From positions 1 through 35,686 of the forward strand of contig DESG01000105.1 of the NCBI GenBank assembly GCA_002361175.1: a stretch of 35,686 nt of DNA, read 5' to 3'. Position 1 is the stretch's first letter, and the number at the start of each line of letters is the position of its first letter. Shown here piece by piece: positions 7,006 to 15,234 of this stretch. Both the position numbers and the translations under genes were made by a program. A model generated the notes under the pieces. The model did not search any database and was not told the origin of the DNA. It saw only the letters and a program-made list of their open reading frames with translations. This DNA comes from Lachnoclostridium sp. UBA3320. Its GTDB lineage: Bacteria; Bacillota; Clostridia; Lachnospirales; Lachnospiraceae.

Positions 7006-9177
7006 ATGTTAAATTGTATTAAAAAAAGAAAAGTTGCAAATAAGTTTTTCATGGTATTTAGTTTTTTTATGCTGTTATCTGTTATATGCAGCAATACAAG
7101 GGCAATGGCAGCAGAGTATGGTGCAACGCTTAATACGGATAGAGCGAATGGCGTGTGCACATATACTGTAACTGGCATTGATACTGCTGTTATACAAGAG
7201 ATGACATTGAAAGTTACTTATAATGATAAAGATGGTGTTGGAAGTGATGTTAGTGTGACATCTGGTGCTAGTTTAGAAACTAATAACATTATTACTGCGC
7301 TTGAACAAAAGATTGTTCTTGATAATACAAATTGTGTGAATGGAACATATACTGGTTCTTTTTCAATGGAAAACTTGGACAAGTATGTATTTGAAGAATA
7401 TAGTGTTTCTTTTATAATGGGGCAAAGTACAGAAAATGCTGAAGCTGTAGTTGTAGATGCTGGCAAGTGTGATTTTACTATACATGAAAATGTTTATAAG
7501 TTAGAAGTTGTTGGCAATAGATATGATATAAATAGGACATTTAATTTTACATCAAATTTAAAAGATGAAAATGATATTGCTGTACCAGGAATGAATAATA
7601 AAATACAGCTTATTGTGTGGAGGGAGAAGTCAGATATATCAAAAGCAGTGTTGTGTGGTGGAGAGAGGGAACTTACTGGCACGTCAAAGACATGGGAAAA
7701 TGATTTATCTACAATATGCAATTCATATAATAAATACAATGCTGCAATAGTGCTTGTAAATCAATATATTGAAAAAAATAGTATTATTCTCGCCTCAACA
7801 GATTTCCAAGTTTCGCTTGTATATTCCAATGTAGGAAGTAAAAAGTCTGCACCACTTGAAAAGAAAAGTTCTTTTAGAGTTTTTGTTGGTTCATTAAACA
7901 GTGGTCTTGGAATTGATAAAGTTAAGTTTAGCATTTATAATAAGAAGAATGAATTAATTTGTAACAAAACTGCTGAACGCAAAGCAGGGACGGCATATTA
8001 TTATGCAGATATATCATTAAAATCATTGGATTATAAACTTGATGTCTATACAATTAAAGCTACTGTTACTGATAATGTCGGCAATAAAAGGCTGCTGTCA
8101 AAGACAGGCAAAGTAGATATGAGAATGGTAAGAGGTACGATGGACATACAGAAAAAAGCAAGTGCTGTATGCAATTTCAAGATAAAAGACTTTTACATTC
8201 CAGGCAATGCTAAAAATGTTAATTTTAATATTTATATAAAGAAAGATGGAAAACAGAAGTTTTATAAGAAGTTTCCAGGAGTGTATACATCATCTTCAAA
8301 ATCTTATGCAGCAGATATGACATTTGCTGAAAGAGGCAATTATATTGCTTATGCGTATGTTACTACCCAATGGGGAAAGAATGTTTTACTAAATAAAAAG
8401 CCATTTCAGATAAGAAAGTCCGATTTAGGCAAGAATGGCTGGATTTATGAAATTTACGGTGGCAGAGAATACAAGCTTTATTATAAAAACAATAAGTTAG
8501 TTACTGACCTTACGGATATACTTGGACTAAAAAAAACTGGCAACAAGTTGTATCTTGAGGTAAACAGAGCAGCAGGCTGTGTAACTGCTTATGCTTATGA
8601 TAATGATAAAAAAGCATACATAATACCTGTAAAAACATTTACTGTTTCTGTGGGCAGGGACACTTCAAGCACAGGAACAGCCGCTTCACTTAATATAAAT
8701 ACTTCCTTTACACCACTTGGCTCATATTCTATCTCTGGTAATGGAGCAGCAACGAAGTATACATTAAAACCTATGAATGAACCTGACGGAAGTGTAGTCT
8801 ATGCAAGATGGGCTACACATATTGTTGGTAATGTTTATTTTCATGCAATAGCTGTTGGAAGTCAGTCGCATTATGCACTTAACCCTTCAACTTATAATAA
8901 ACTTGGTTCTCCTGCATCTGCAGGGTGCATTCGTATGACTGTTGCTGATGCAAAGTGGATATATGACTATGTTTCTTCAGGTTCAGAAGTAAAGATAGTA
9001 GCGGGTAGTTCTTCAAAACCAGGGCCTCTTGGAAAAGCTCGTACAATAACAGTTGATTATTCCATAAACTATGACCCTACTGACCCAGATGTGCCAAATT
9101 CAAGAAAGAAGGCAGATTATAGTGCAGGACATATCAGCGGATATATGACAAAAACTGGTAAAAAAGTAGGATATTAA
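7006..9177 (+). CDS. secreted L,D-transpeptidase (YkuD domain) with repeat-rich N-terminus
   Basis: The 723-aa exported protein cross-links or modifies peptidoglycan through an L,D-transpeptidase domain. A signal peptide ends near AMAAEYG (about residue 35). The middle (about 285-470) holds two beta-rich segments like GBS Bsp-like/Ig-type repeats, for example GIDKVKFSIYN and VTDNVGNK. The YkuD domain spans about 513-666. Its active-site region is FHAIAV ... SPASAGCIRM, with catalytic Cys641 and Arg643; the usual SHGC is SAGC, as in many clostridial members, so His613 or His622 probably serves as the general base. A 57-residue tail follows. ATG 7006 is preferred; the TTG at 6982 overlaps the ribosome site GAGGAAAGG. 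It lies after a YugP peptidase and a GH53-like lipoprotein. Confidence 0.85.
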   Translation: MLNCIKKRKVANKFFMVFSFFMLLSVICSNTRAMAAEYGATLNTDRANGVCTYTVTGIDTAVIQEMTLKVTYNDKDGVGSDVSVTSGASLETNNIITALEQKIVLDNTNCVNGTYTGSFSMENLDKYVFEEYSVSFIMGQSTENAEAVVVDAGKCDFTIHENVYKLEVVGNRYDINRTFNFTSNLKDENDIAVPGMNNKIQLIVWREKSDISKAVLCGGERELTGTSKTWENDLSTICNSYNKYNAAIVLVNQYIEKNSIILASTDFQVSLVYSNVGSKKSAPLEKKSSFRVFVGSLNSGLGIDKVKFSIYNKKNELICNKTAERKAGTAYYYADISLKSLDYKLDVYTIKATVTDNVGNKRLLSKTGKVDMRMVRGTMDIQKKASAVCNFKIKDFYIPGNAKNVNFNIYIKKDGKQKFYKKFPGVYTSSSKSYAADMTFAERGNYIAYAYVTTQWGKNVLLNKKPFQIRKSDLGKNGWIYEIYGGREYKLYYKNNKLVTDLTDILGLKKTGNKLYLEVNRAAGCVTAYAYDNDKKAYIIPVKTFTVSVGRDTSSTGTAASLNINTSFTPLGSYSISGNGAATKYTLKPMNEPDGSVVYARWATHIVGNVYFHAIAVGSQSHYALNPSTYNKLGSPASAGCIRMTVADAKWIYDYVSSGSEVKIVAGSSSKPGPLGKARTITVDYSINYDPTDPDVPNSRKKADYSAGHISGYMTKTGKKVGY

Positions 9178-9178
9178 T

Positions 9179-9223
9179 TTTTCATGATTGTATATTTTTG
9201 ATATAATCTTTAATAAAGATTAT
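9179..9223 (+). promoter_or_regulatory. promoter with overlapping palindromic operator for the XRE gene
   Basis: TTTTCA (9179-9184), 17 nt and a perfect TATAAT (9202-9207). The inverted repeat ATAATCTTT/AAAGATTAT (9203-9211 and 9215-9223) covers the -10 box, as expected for autorepression by the XRE protein just downstream. Confidence 0.6.
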
Positions 9224-9254
9224 ACATGGAAGATTATAAAAGGAGAGCTAAATT

Positions 9255-9539
9255 ATGAATAAAGCAGGAATACCCTTTGAAAAGATAAAATCTGATATGT
9301 TAAAAGATGAAGAATTTAAAGCAGAGTATGAAAAATTAAAGCCTAGGTATGAAGCTATCGAACAGATTATAAAGGCCAGAAAAGAACAAAATATAACACA
9401 ATCAGAGCTTGCAAAAAGAGTAGGTACACAAAAAAGCAATATTTCAAGATTAGAAAGTGGTAACTATAATCCTAGCTTAGATTTTCTTGTAAAAGTAGCT
9501 GAATCGTTGGGAAAAAACTTAAATATACAAATAAAATAG
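9255..9539 (+). CDS. XRE-family HTH regulator, orphan HigA-like antitoxin
   Basis: The 94-aa protein has an N-terminal helical segment and a Cro/C1-type helix-turn-helix at about residues 48-67 (TQSELAKRVGTQKSNISRLE), then FLVKVAESLGKNL. This is the layout of HigA-type antitoxins that pair with RelE/HigB or Gp49-like toxins. No toxin gene lies on either side: upstream is the transpeptidase, downstream a DUF1015 gene 41 nt away. It is therefore an orphan antitoxin or a regulator adapted from one. The ribosome site AAAAGGAGAG precedes ATG 9255. A palindrome over its own -10 box suggests autoregulation. It may be cotranscribed with the DUF1015 gene. Confidence 0.8.
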   Translation: MNKAGIPFEKIKSDMLKDEEFKAEYEKLKPRYEAIEQIIKARKEQNITQSELAKRVGTQKSNISRLESGNYNPSLDFLVKVAESLGKNLNIQIK

Positions 9540-9580
9540 TAATGATTTTTTTATTATCTAAAAAAATTTTGGAGGTTATT

Positions 9581-10819
9581 ATGGCAAGTATAAAACCATT
9601 TAAAGCAGTTAGACCAAACAGCGAGGCTGCATACAAAGTTGCAGCATTACCATATGATGTCTATAATAGACAAGAGGCTAAGGAAGCAGTTAAGGACAAT
9701 GAGTTATCTTTTTTAAGGATTGATAGAGCTGAAACGCAATTTCCAGATAATGTCAATACGTATGCGCCAGAAGTTTATTTAAAAGCTAAAGAGATATTTG
9801 AAGAAATGGTAAATAATGGTACTTTTATTACAGACAATGACAGATGCTATTATATTTACCAGCTTTCTATGAACGGCAGAAAACAGACAGGAATTGTTGC
9901 GTGTGCAAGTATTGATGACTATATAAATAATGTTATTAAGAAACATGAAAATACACGCAAGGAAAAGGAAAAAGATAGAATACAGCATATAGAGGCACTT
10001 AGCGCACAGACAGGTCCTGTATTTTTAGCATATCGTTCACAGAAATGTATAAACGATATAGTTGAAAGGGTTATTTCAGAAGAGAAGGCATTGTATAATT
10101 TTACTGCAGATGATGGAGTGGGACATATAGTGTGGAAAATTACAGATATCGAAGATATTACTACTATTGAAAATGCATTTGCAGCGATAAACGATATCTA
10201 TATAGCAGATGGACATCATCGTGCAGCTTCAGCAGTAAAGGCAGGACTTAAAAAAAGAGAAGCTTGTAAAAGTTATGATGGAACAGAGGAATTTAACTAT
10301 TTTCTTTCAGTACTGTTTCCAGATGAAAGCCTTATGATTATGGATTACAATCGCTCGGTTAAAGATTTAAATGGTCTGTCAGAGCGTGAATTTATGGACA
10401 AAGTTAATGCTTATTTTAGCATTGTAAAATTAGATGACGCAAAACATCCATCTAAAAAGGGTGAAATTGCAATGTATCTTAATAAAAACTGGTATATGCT
10501 TACGACAAAAAAAGACCTTATAAAAGCAAAAGATGCAGTGGAAGCACTTGATGTATCAGTATTGCAAGATTATATATTAGATCCTGTACTTGGAATTAAA
10601 GAACCAAGGACAGACCCAAGGATTGACTTTATCGGTGGAATTAGAGGACTTGAAGAACTTAAAAGACGAGCAGATAGCGATATGAAAGTATCATTTGCGC
10701 TATATCCTGTTTCAATAGCAGAGCTATTTGCAGTAGCTGATGCAGGATATCTTATGCCGCCTAAGTCTACATGGTTTGAGCCAAAACTTAGAAGTGGTTT
10801 GTTTATTCATAGAATTTAA
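9581..10819 (+). CDS. DUF1015 family protein
   Basis: The 412-aa cytosolic protein is recognised as DUF1015 by its N-terminal IKPFKAVRPN and PYDVYNRQEA, the central motif IADGHHRAASA, and a C-terminal PKSTWFEPKLRSGL. The DGHHR motif resembles the ParB/Srx-fold active-site motif of the archaeal ADP-dependent serine kinase SerK, so a nucleotide-linked phosphotransfer is possible but unproven. Many Firmicutes carry this gene near serine biosynthesis genes; none are visible here. ATG 9581 follows TTTTGGAGG with 6 nt spacing, which rules out the in-frame ATG at 9542. Length is normal for the family. A strong terminator follows. Confidence 0.85.
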   Translation: MASIKPFKAVRPNSEAAYKVAALPYDVYNRQEAKEAVKDNELSFLRIDRAETQFPDNVNTYAPEVYLKAKEIFEEMVNNGTFITDNDRCYYIYQLSMNGRKQTGIVACASIDDYINNVIKKHENTRKEKEKDRIQHIEALSAQTGPVFLAYRSQKCINDIVERVISEEKALYNFTADDGVGHIVWKITDIEDITTIENAFAAINDIYIADGHHRAASAVKAGLKKREACKSYDGTEEFNYFLSVLFPDESLMIMDYNRSVKDLNGLSEREFMDKVNAYFSIVKLDDAKHPSKKGEIAMYLNKNWYMLTTKKDLIKAKDAVEALDVSVLQDYILDPVLGIKEPRTDPRIDFIGGIRGLEELKRRADSDMKVSFALYPVSIAELFAVADAGYLMPPKSTWFEPKLRSGLFIHRI

Positions 10820-10828
10820 TGACTCTGT

Positions 10829-10872
10829 TTGTCGCAACCTTTGTAAATACAATAGGTTGTGGCAATTTTTTT
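10829..10872 (+). terminator. intrinsic terminator after the DUF1015 gene
   Basis: TTGTCGCAACCT (10829-10840) pairs along 12 positions (two G-U) with AGGTTGTGGCAA (10854-10865), followed by seven T. Confidence 0.85.
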
Positions 10873-10874
10873 AT

Positions 10875-10902
10875 TTGTTTTTTTTAATTTTTTTGGTATA
10901 CT
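10875..10902 (+). promoter_or_regulatory. probable glgB promoter
   Basis: TTGTTT (10875-10880), 16 nt and TATACT (10897-10902), with an extended TGG before the -10 box. It lies right after the terminator of the preceding unit. Confidence 0.45.
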
Positions 10903-10940
10903 ATAATTACTATGCTATTATAAAATTTTGGAGATTGATT

Positions 10941-10964
10941 ATGAATGAGGTGGATTATGGATAA
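10941..10964 (+). CDS. 7-codon leader ORF overlapping the glgB start
   Basis: ATG at 10941 encodes MNEVDYG and stops at 10964, 8 nt inside glgB in another frame. It has its own ribosome site (GGAG at 10930-10933, 7 nt spacing). The ribosome site of glgB lies inside this mini-ORF. Translational coupling is plausible, but expression is unproven. Confidence 0.35.
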   Translation: MNEVDYG

Positions 10965-13251
10965 GAAGTTATATAATTTAATGGATTGGGAGGGAATTGA
11001 GTCAGTTGTATATTCTGATGGAGACCACCCTGAAAAAATATTAGGGCCACATAAAGTAAAAGGTGGCGTACTTGTATACACCTTTTTACCAGATGCAGTA
11101 TCTGTGCGTTTGAAAATTAAGTCAAGCGGCAAGTGCTATGATATGGAAGAAGCCGATGAGGCAGGTGTATTTGCTGTGCTGATACCAAGCAAAAAAATAG
11201 AAGCCTATACATTTATTGCTGAATATGCTCAAAATGCAGCTGTAGAGTTTAATGACCCATATCTTTATACAGATATTATAGGTGGGAGTGACACAAGGCG
11301 TTTTGAAAAAGGTGTGTATTATGATATATACAAATGTTTTGGAGCACATCCTATCGCTATAGATGGCTGTCTTGACGATGCAGAAATAAGATGGGACGTC
11401 ACAGAAGATACAGATAAAAAGAAGAAAAAGAATACTGTATATGGGGTTCATTTTGCGGTATGGGCTCCGAATGCAGCACGTGTAAGTGTTGTAGGTGATT
11501 TTAATTTTTGGGACGGAAGGCGACATCAGATGTGTCGTGTGGGTGATTCAGGTGTATTTTCTATATTTATACCTGAGATTTTGCTTGGCGATATTTATAA
11601 GTATGAGATTAAAAAAGATTATAAAACAGTATTTTTAAAGACTGACCCATATGGTTTTGCATGTGAACAGCGGCCTGATAATGCAAGTGTTGTCACCAAT
11701 TTGGAGGGTTATAAATGGACTGATAGTGCATGGCTTGCACAGCGAAAGGAAAAAGATTACAGCAAAGAGCCTATGTCAATATATGAGGTACATCTTGGTT
11801 CGTGGCGCAAGAAAGAGTATAAAGGTGACAAGATTCCAAAGTGTGATGAAGAGTTTCTTAATTATAGAGAAATAGCGCCATTACTTGCTAATTATGTAAA
11901 GGAAATGGGGTATACGCATATTGAACTGCTGCCTGTTATGGAACACCCACTTGATGAGTCATGGGGTTATCAGGTCACAGGCTATTATGCAGTTACTTCA
12001 AGATATGGTACACCACAGGATTTTATGTATTTTGTTGACTATATGCATAAGAAAAATATAGGTGTAATACTTGATTGGGTTCCTGCGCATTTTCCAAGAG
12101 ATGCCAATGGACTTGCAAGATTTGATGGAACGTGTATTTATGAAAATCCAGATGAAAGAAGAGGAACGCACCCTCATTGGGGAACTCTTATATTTGACTA
12201 TGGCAAGCCAGAAGTTGACAATTTCCTTATTGCCAATGCACTTTTTTGGGTTGACAAATACCACGCAGATGGCATACGAATGGATGCGGTTGCATCAATG
12301 CTGTATCTTGATTATGGTAAACAAAATGGTGAATGGCTTCCTAATATCTATGGCAGCAATGAAAATCTTGAGGCTGTTGCCCTGTTAAAAAAACTTAGCA
12401 ATGCCTTGCATAAAAGAAAAGATGGCGCACTTCTTATTGCAGAAGAATCAACGGCATGGCCTTTAGTAACTGGCAATACAGAGAGTGGTGGTCTTGGTTT
12501 TGATTTGAAGTGGAATATGGGCTGGATGAATGATTTTACAAGTTATATGCAGACAGACCCACTTTATAGAAAAGGAAGACATGGCACACTTCTTTTCAGT
12601 ATGGTTTATGCTTACAGTGAAAACTTTATACTTGTATTTTCACATGATGAAGTTGTGCATTTAAAAGCGTCAATGCTTATGAAGATGCCTGGCGATATGG
12701 AGCAAAAATATGCTAATCTAAGAGCAGCATATGGCTTTATGATGGCACATCCAGGTAAGAAACTTTTATTTATGGGGCAAGAGTTTGCTCAGGAAGAAGA
12801 GTGGAATGAAAAAGAGAGTCTTTTGTGGGAGGAGGCTAAAAAAACAGAACACAGTGTATTTAGAGATTATGTTAAAGCACTTAATAAGTTTTATTTAAAG
12901 CATCCGTGTCTCTATGAAAGCGATTATGATGAAATAGGCTTTGAATGGATAAGCAGTATGGACGCAGACCACAGTGTTGTTACATTTGTAAGAAGAACAT
13001 CGGATAAAAGCGAACAGCTATTGTTTATCTTTAATTTTACACCTGTGATATATGAAAATTTCAGAGTAGGTGTTCCATTTGAAGGCAAATATAAAGAAAT
13101 ATTTAATAGTGATGATGTTATTTATGGCGGAATGGGTCATTTAAATAAACGCCAGAAAAATTCTACAAAAATATCATGGAACGGCAGAGATAATTCTATA
13201 GTTATTGAAGTTCCTCCTCTTGGAATGAGTGTATGGAGTTGTAAAGCTTAA
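10957..13251 (+). CDS. glgB: 1,4-alpha-glucan branching enzyme
   Basis: This 764-aa GH13 enzyme makes the alpha-1,6 branches of glycogen by moving a cut alpha-1,4 chain. It is the long form with two N-terminal beta domains: an extra domain at about residues 5-105, then a CBM48 domain (VHFAVWAPNAARVSVVGDFN, about 160-180). The catalytic barrel follows, with nucleophile Asp443 in GIRMDAV, acid/base Glu496 in LIAEEST and Asp564 in FSHDEVVH. A C-terminal all-beta domain ends the protein. ATG 10957 follows GAGGTGG, and a 7-codon ORF overlaps its start. No other glycogen genes are adjacent. MscS starts 10 nt downstream, so the two are probably cotranscribed. Confidence 0.97.
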   Translation: MDKKLYNLMDWEGIESVVYSDGDHPEKILGPHKVKGGVLVYTFLPDAVSVRLKIKSSGKCYDMEEADEAGVFAVLIPSKKIEAYTFIAEYAQNAAVEFNDPYLYTDIIGGSDTRRFEKGVYYDIYKCFGAHPIAIDGCLDDAEIRWDVTEDTDKKKKKNTVYGVHFAVWAPNAARVSVVGDFNFWDGRRHQMCRVGDSGVFSIFIPEILLGDIYKYEIKKDYKTVFLKTDPYGFACEQRPDNASVVTNLEGYKWTDSAWLAQRKEKDYSKEPMSIYEVHLGSWRKKEYKGDKIPKCDEEFLNYREIAPLLANYVKEMGYTHIELLPVMEHPLDESWGYQVTGYYAVTSRYGTPQDFMYFVDYMHKKNIGVILDWVPAHFPRDANGLARFDGTCIYENPDERRGTHPHWGTLIFDYGKPEVDNFLIANALFWVDKYHADGIRMDAVASMLYLDYGKQNGEWLPNIYGSNENLEAVALLKKLSNALHKRKDGALLIAEESTAWPLVTGNTESGGLGFDLKWNMGWMNDFTSYMQTDPLYRKGRHGTLLFSMVYAYSENFILVFSHDEVVHLKASMLMKMPGDMEQKYANLRAAYGFMMAHPGKKLLFMGQEFAQEEEWNEKESLLWEEAKKTEHSVFRDYVKALNKFYLKHPCLYESDYDEIGFEWISSMDADHSVVTFVRRTSDKSEQLLFIFNFTPVIYENFRVGVPFEGKYKEIFNSDDVIYGGMGHLNKRQKNSTKISWNGRDNSIVIEVPPLGMSVWSCKA

Positions 13252-13261
13252 TGGAAAGGGT

Positions 13262-14188
13262 ATGATATGCTTGTCTAAAATGTATTGTATGTGTTTACTT
13301 GCAACAAGTGATATTACTTCAATGGCAGGAAGTGAAATTAAAATAGAAGATGTTGAACAGGTCATGAACTCTGAGGCAACAACTGCAGAAAAAACAAATT
13401 TTTTTATACAGTATTTACTTTCACAAAGGGAAACGGTACTTAATTACTTGCTCCATCTTTTATTAACTATCGGACTTGCTATATTGGTGTTTATTATTGG
13501 AAGAAAAATTGTCAAAAGAATGCTGAATATGACAAGCAGATGGATGGGAAAGAACAATGTTGAAGTTGATATCCAGAGATTTGTTATGTCTTGTGCAGGG
13601 CTTGTTTATAATATTTTGCTTATCTTTATTGTGGCAGGAATATTAGGTGTTGGAGCAAGTTCACTATTTGCAATGATTGGTTCTGCAGGGCTTGCTGTAG
13701 GGCTTGCACTACAGGGAAGTTTGTCAAATTTTGCAGGAGGAGTGCTTATACTTTTGCTTAAACCGTTTAAGGTTGGAGATTATATAATTGCTGTAGGCGA
13801 AGAGGGTACAGTAGAAAGTATTGATATTTTTTATACGAGAATACATACTACTGACAATAAAGTCATAGTTATACCAAATGGTACAATTTCTAATTCAAGT
13901 GTTACCAATACTTCAAATCAAGAAGATAGAATGTTGATTCTGGATTTTATGGTTCCATATCATATAGAAACTGCTAAGGTGCGTGCAGTTGTGATGAGTG
14001 TTATGCGAAGTGAAGAGCGCATCTGCCATGATAAGGATATGAGTGTAATTGTATTTAAACTTAATCCAGTACGTATCAAAATGCAGGCCAGAGCATGGGT
14101 AAAAAATATTGATTACTGGAATACACGATTTGATATGCTCGAAAAAATGAAAGAAGAACTTTTGGATGCAGGAATTGATATTTCGTAA
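13262..14188 (+). CDS. mscS: MscS-family small-conductance mechanosensitive channel
   Basis: The protein releases solutes when membrane tension rises after osmotic downshock. It has three membrane helices (about residues 60-85, 100-125 and the pore helix). The pore motif is AMIGSAGLAVGLALQGSLSN, followed by FAGGVLILLLKPFKVGD and the beta domain with VIPNGTISN. The total of about 300 residues fits MscS rather than the larger MscK type. The start is uncertain. GGAAAGGG ends at 13260, too close to ATG 13262 and well placed for TTG 13271; ATG 13280 is another option. Transcription probably continues from glgB, and corA follows after 31 nt. Confidence 0.9.
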   Translation: MICLSKMYCMCLLATSDITSMAGSEIKIEDVEQVMNSEATTAEKTNFFIQYLLSQRETVLNYLLHLLLTIGLAILVFIIGRKIVKRMLNMTSRWMGKNNVEVDIQRFVMSCAGLVYNILLIFIVAGILGVGASSLFAMIGSAGLAVGLALQGSLSNFAGGVLILLLKPFKVGDYIIAVGEEGTVESIDIFYTRIHTTDNKVIVIPNGTISNSSVTNTSNQEDRMLILDFMVPYHIETAKVRAVVMSVMRSEERICHDKDMSVIVFKLNPVRIKMQARAWVKNIDYWNTRFDMLEKMKEELLDAGIDIS

Positions 14189-14219
14189 TAGTCAATATAC
14201 AGAAAGCTGGTGAGATAAG

Positions 14220-15161
14220 ATGGTAAAGTATTATAAGACAGATGATAGGAAGATTCATGAGGAGAAAGGTCCTGTAGATGGTGTATGGATAGATATGCGC
14301 AGTCCTACAATAACAGAGGGAGAAAAAATGGCAAAGGAACTTGGAATAGATATAAGCGATTTGCTTGCTCCTTTAGATGATGAAGAAAGTTCACGTGTGG
14401 AACTTGAAGATGGATATACACTTATACTTGTGGATATTCCAGCGTTAGAAATACGACATGACAAGGAAGCTTATACTACAGTACCTCTTGGTATTATACT
14501 GGCTCAGGATATGATTATTACAGTGTGTTCTGTGGACACACCTATTCTTCAAGCTTTTGTAGATGGCAGAGTAAAGGAATTTAGTACTAAGAAAAAATTA
14601 AGATTTGTATATCAAATATTGTTTAGAGTAGCTTCTTATTATCAGACAAATCTTAGAATTATTGATAAAAAACGCACAGAAATAGAAGAGCGTATAGACG
14701 ACAATACAAAAGATGTTGATTTGATTGATTTACATGCACTTGAATCTACACTTGTATATTTTGCAACTTCACTGCGAGCTAATGCAGTTGTACTTGATAG
14801 ACTTACAAGATATAAAAGGCTTGAACAGTACCCAGATGATAAAGATTTACTTGGAGATGTAATAGTTGAAAATCAACAGGCTATTGAAATGACAACAATT
14901 TATAGGGATATTATAAATGGTACAAGAGATTTGATGTCGTCTGTTATTGACAATAGGCTTAATAATGTAATGAAGACTCTTACATCTATTACGCTTGTAA
15001 TGGGCATTCCTACACTTGTTTCTGGGATTTATGGAATGAATGTAAATAGCAGATGGGTACCTCTCGCCAATATGCCACATGGCTTTAGCATAATATGCCT
15101 GTTTGTTATAATTGTGTGCATTGCACTGTTATTAATATTGCACCGCAAGCGTTTTTTGTAG
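14220..15161 (+). CDS. corA: CorA-family divalent cation transporter
   Basis: The 313-aa membrane protein imports Mg2+ (or Co2+/Ni2+) as a pentamer. A large N-terminal cytosolic alpha/beta domain (about 1-240) with a long stalk helix leads to two C-terminal helices. The signature YGMN occurs after the first helix, in SGIYGMNVNSRW. The usual acidic-aromatic loop (MPE) is replaced by NMPHG, a variation seen in divergent CorA members. ATG 14220 follows GGTGAG. The upstream neighbour is MscS, so the pair would handle osmotic and ion balance. An 18-bp hairpin terminates transcription just downstream. Metal preference cannot be read from sequence. Confidence 0.92.
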   Translation: MVKYYKTDDRKIHEEKGPVDGVWIDMRSPTITEGEKMAKELGIDISDLLAPLDDEESSRVELEDGYTLILVDIPALEIRHDKEAYTTVPLGIILAQDMIITVCSVDTPILQAFVDGRVKEFSTKKKLRFVYQILFRVASYYQTNLRIIDKKRTEIEERIDDNTKDVDLIDLHALESTLVYFATSLRANAVVLDRLTRYKRLEQYPDDKDLLGDVIVENQQAIEMTTIYRDIINGTRDLMSSVIDNRLNNVMKTLTSITLVMGIPTLVSGIYGMNVNSRWVPLANMPHGFSIICLFVIIVCIALLLILHRKRFL

Positions 15162-15178
15162 ATGTTAAAGAATTGTAA

Positions 15179-15225
15179 AAAATGCAAGATTCTAAACACT
15201 TTCAATATTTAGAATCTTGCATTTT
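15179..15225. terminator. bidirectional terminator between corA and argH
   Basis: A perfect 18-bp stem (15179-15196 with 15208-15225) with an 11-nt loop, A-rich on the left and T-rich on the right, so it can serve both convergent genes. Confidence 0.9.
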
Positions 15226-15234
15226 GTTAATATT

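Noticed and set aside
11122..11526. 134-codon minus-strand frame inside glgB
   Set aside because: glgB is certain in this region; the frame has no ribosome site and a composition typical of antisense of AT-rich genes.
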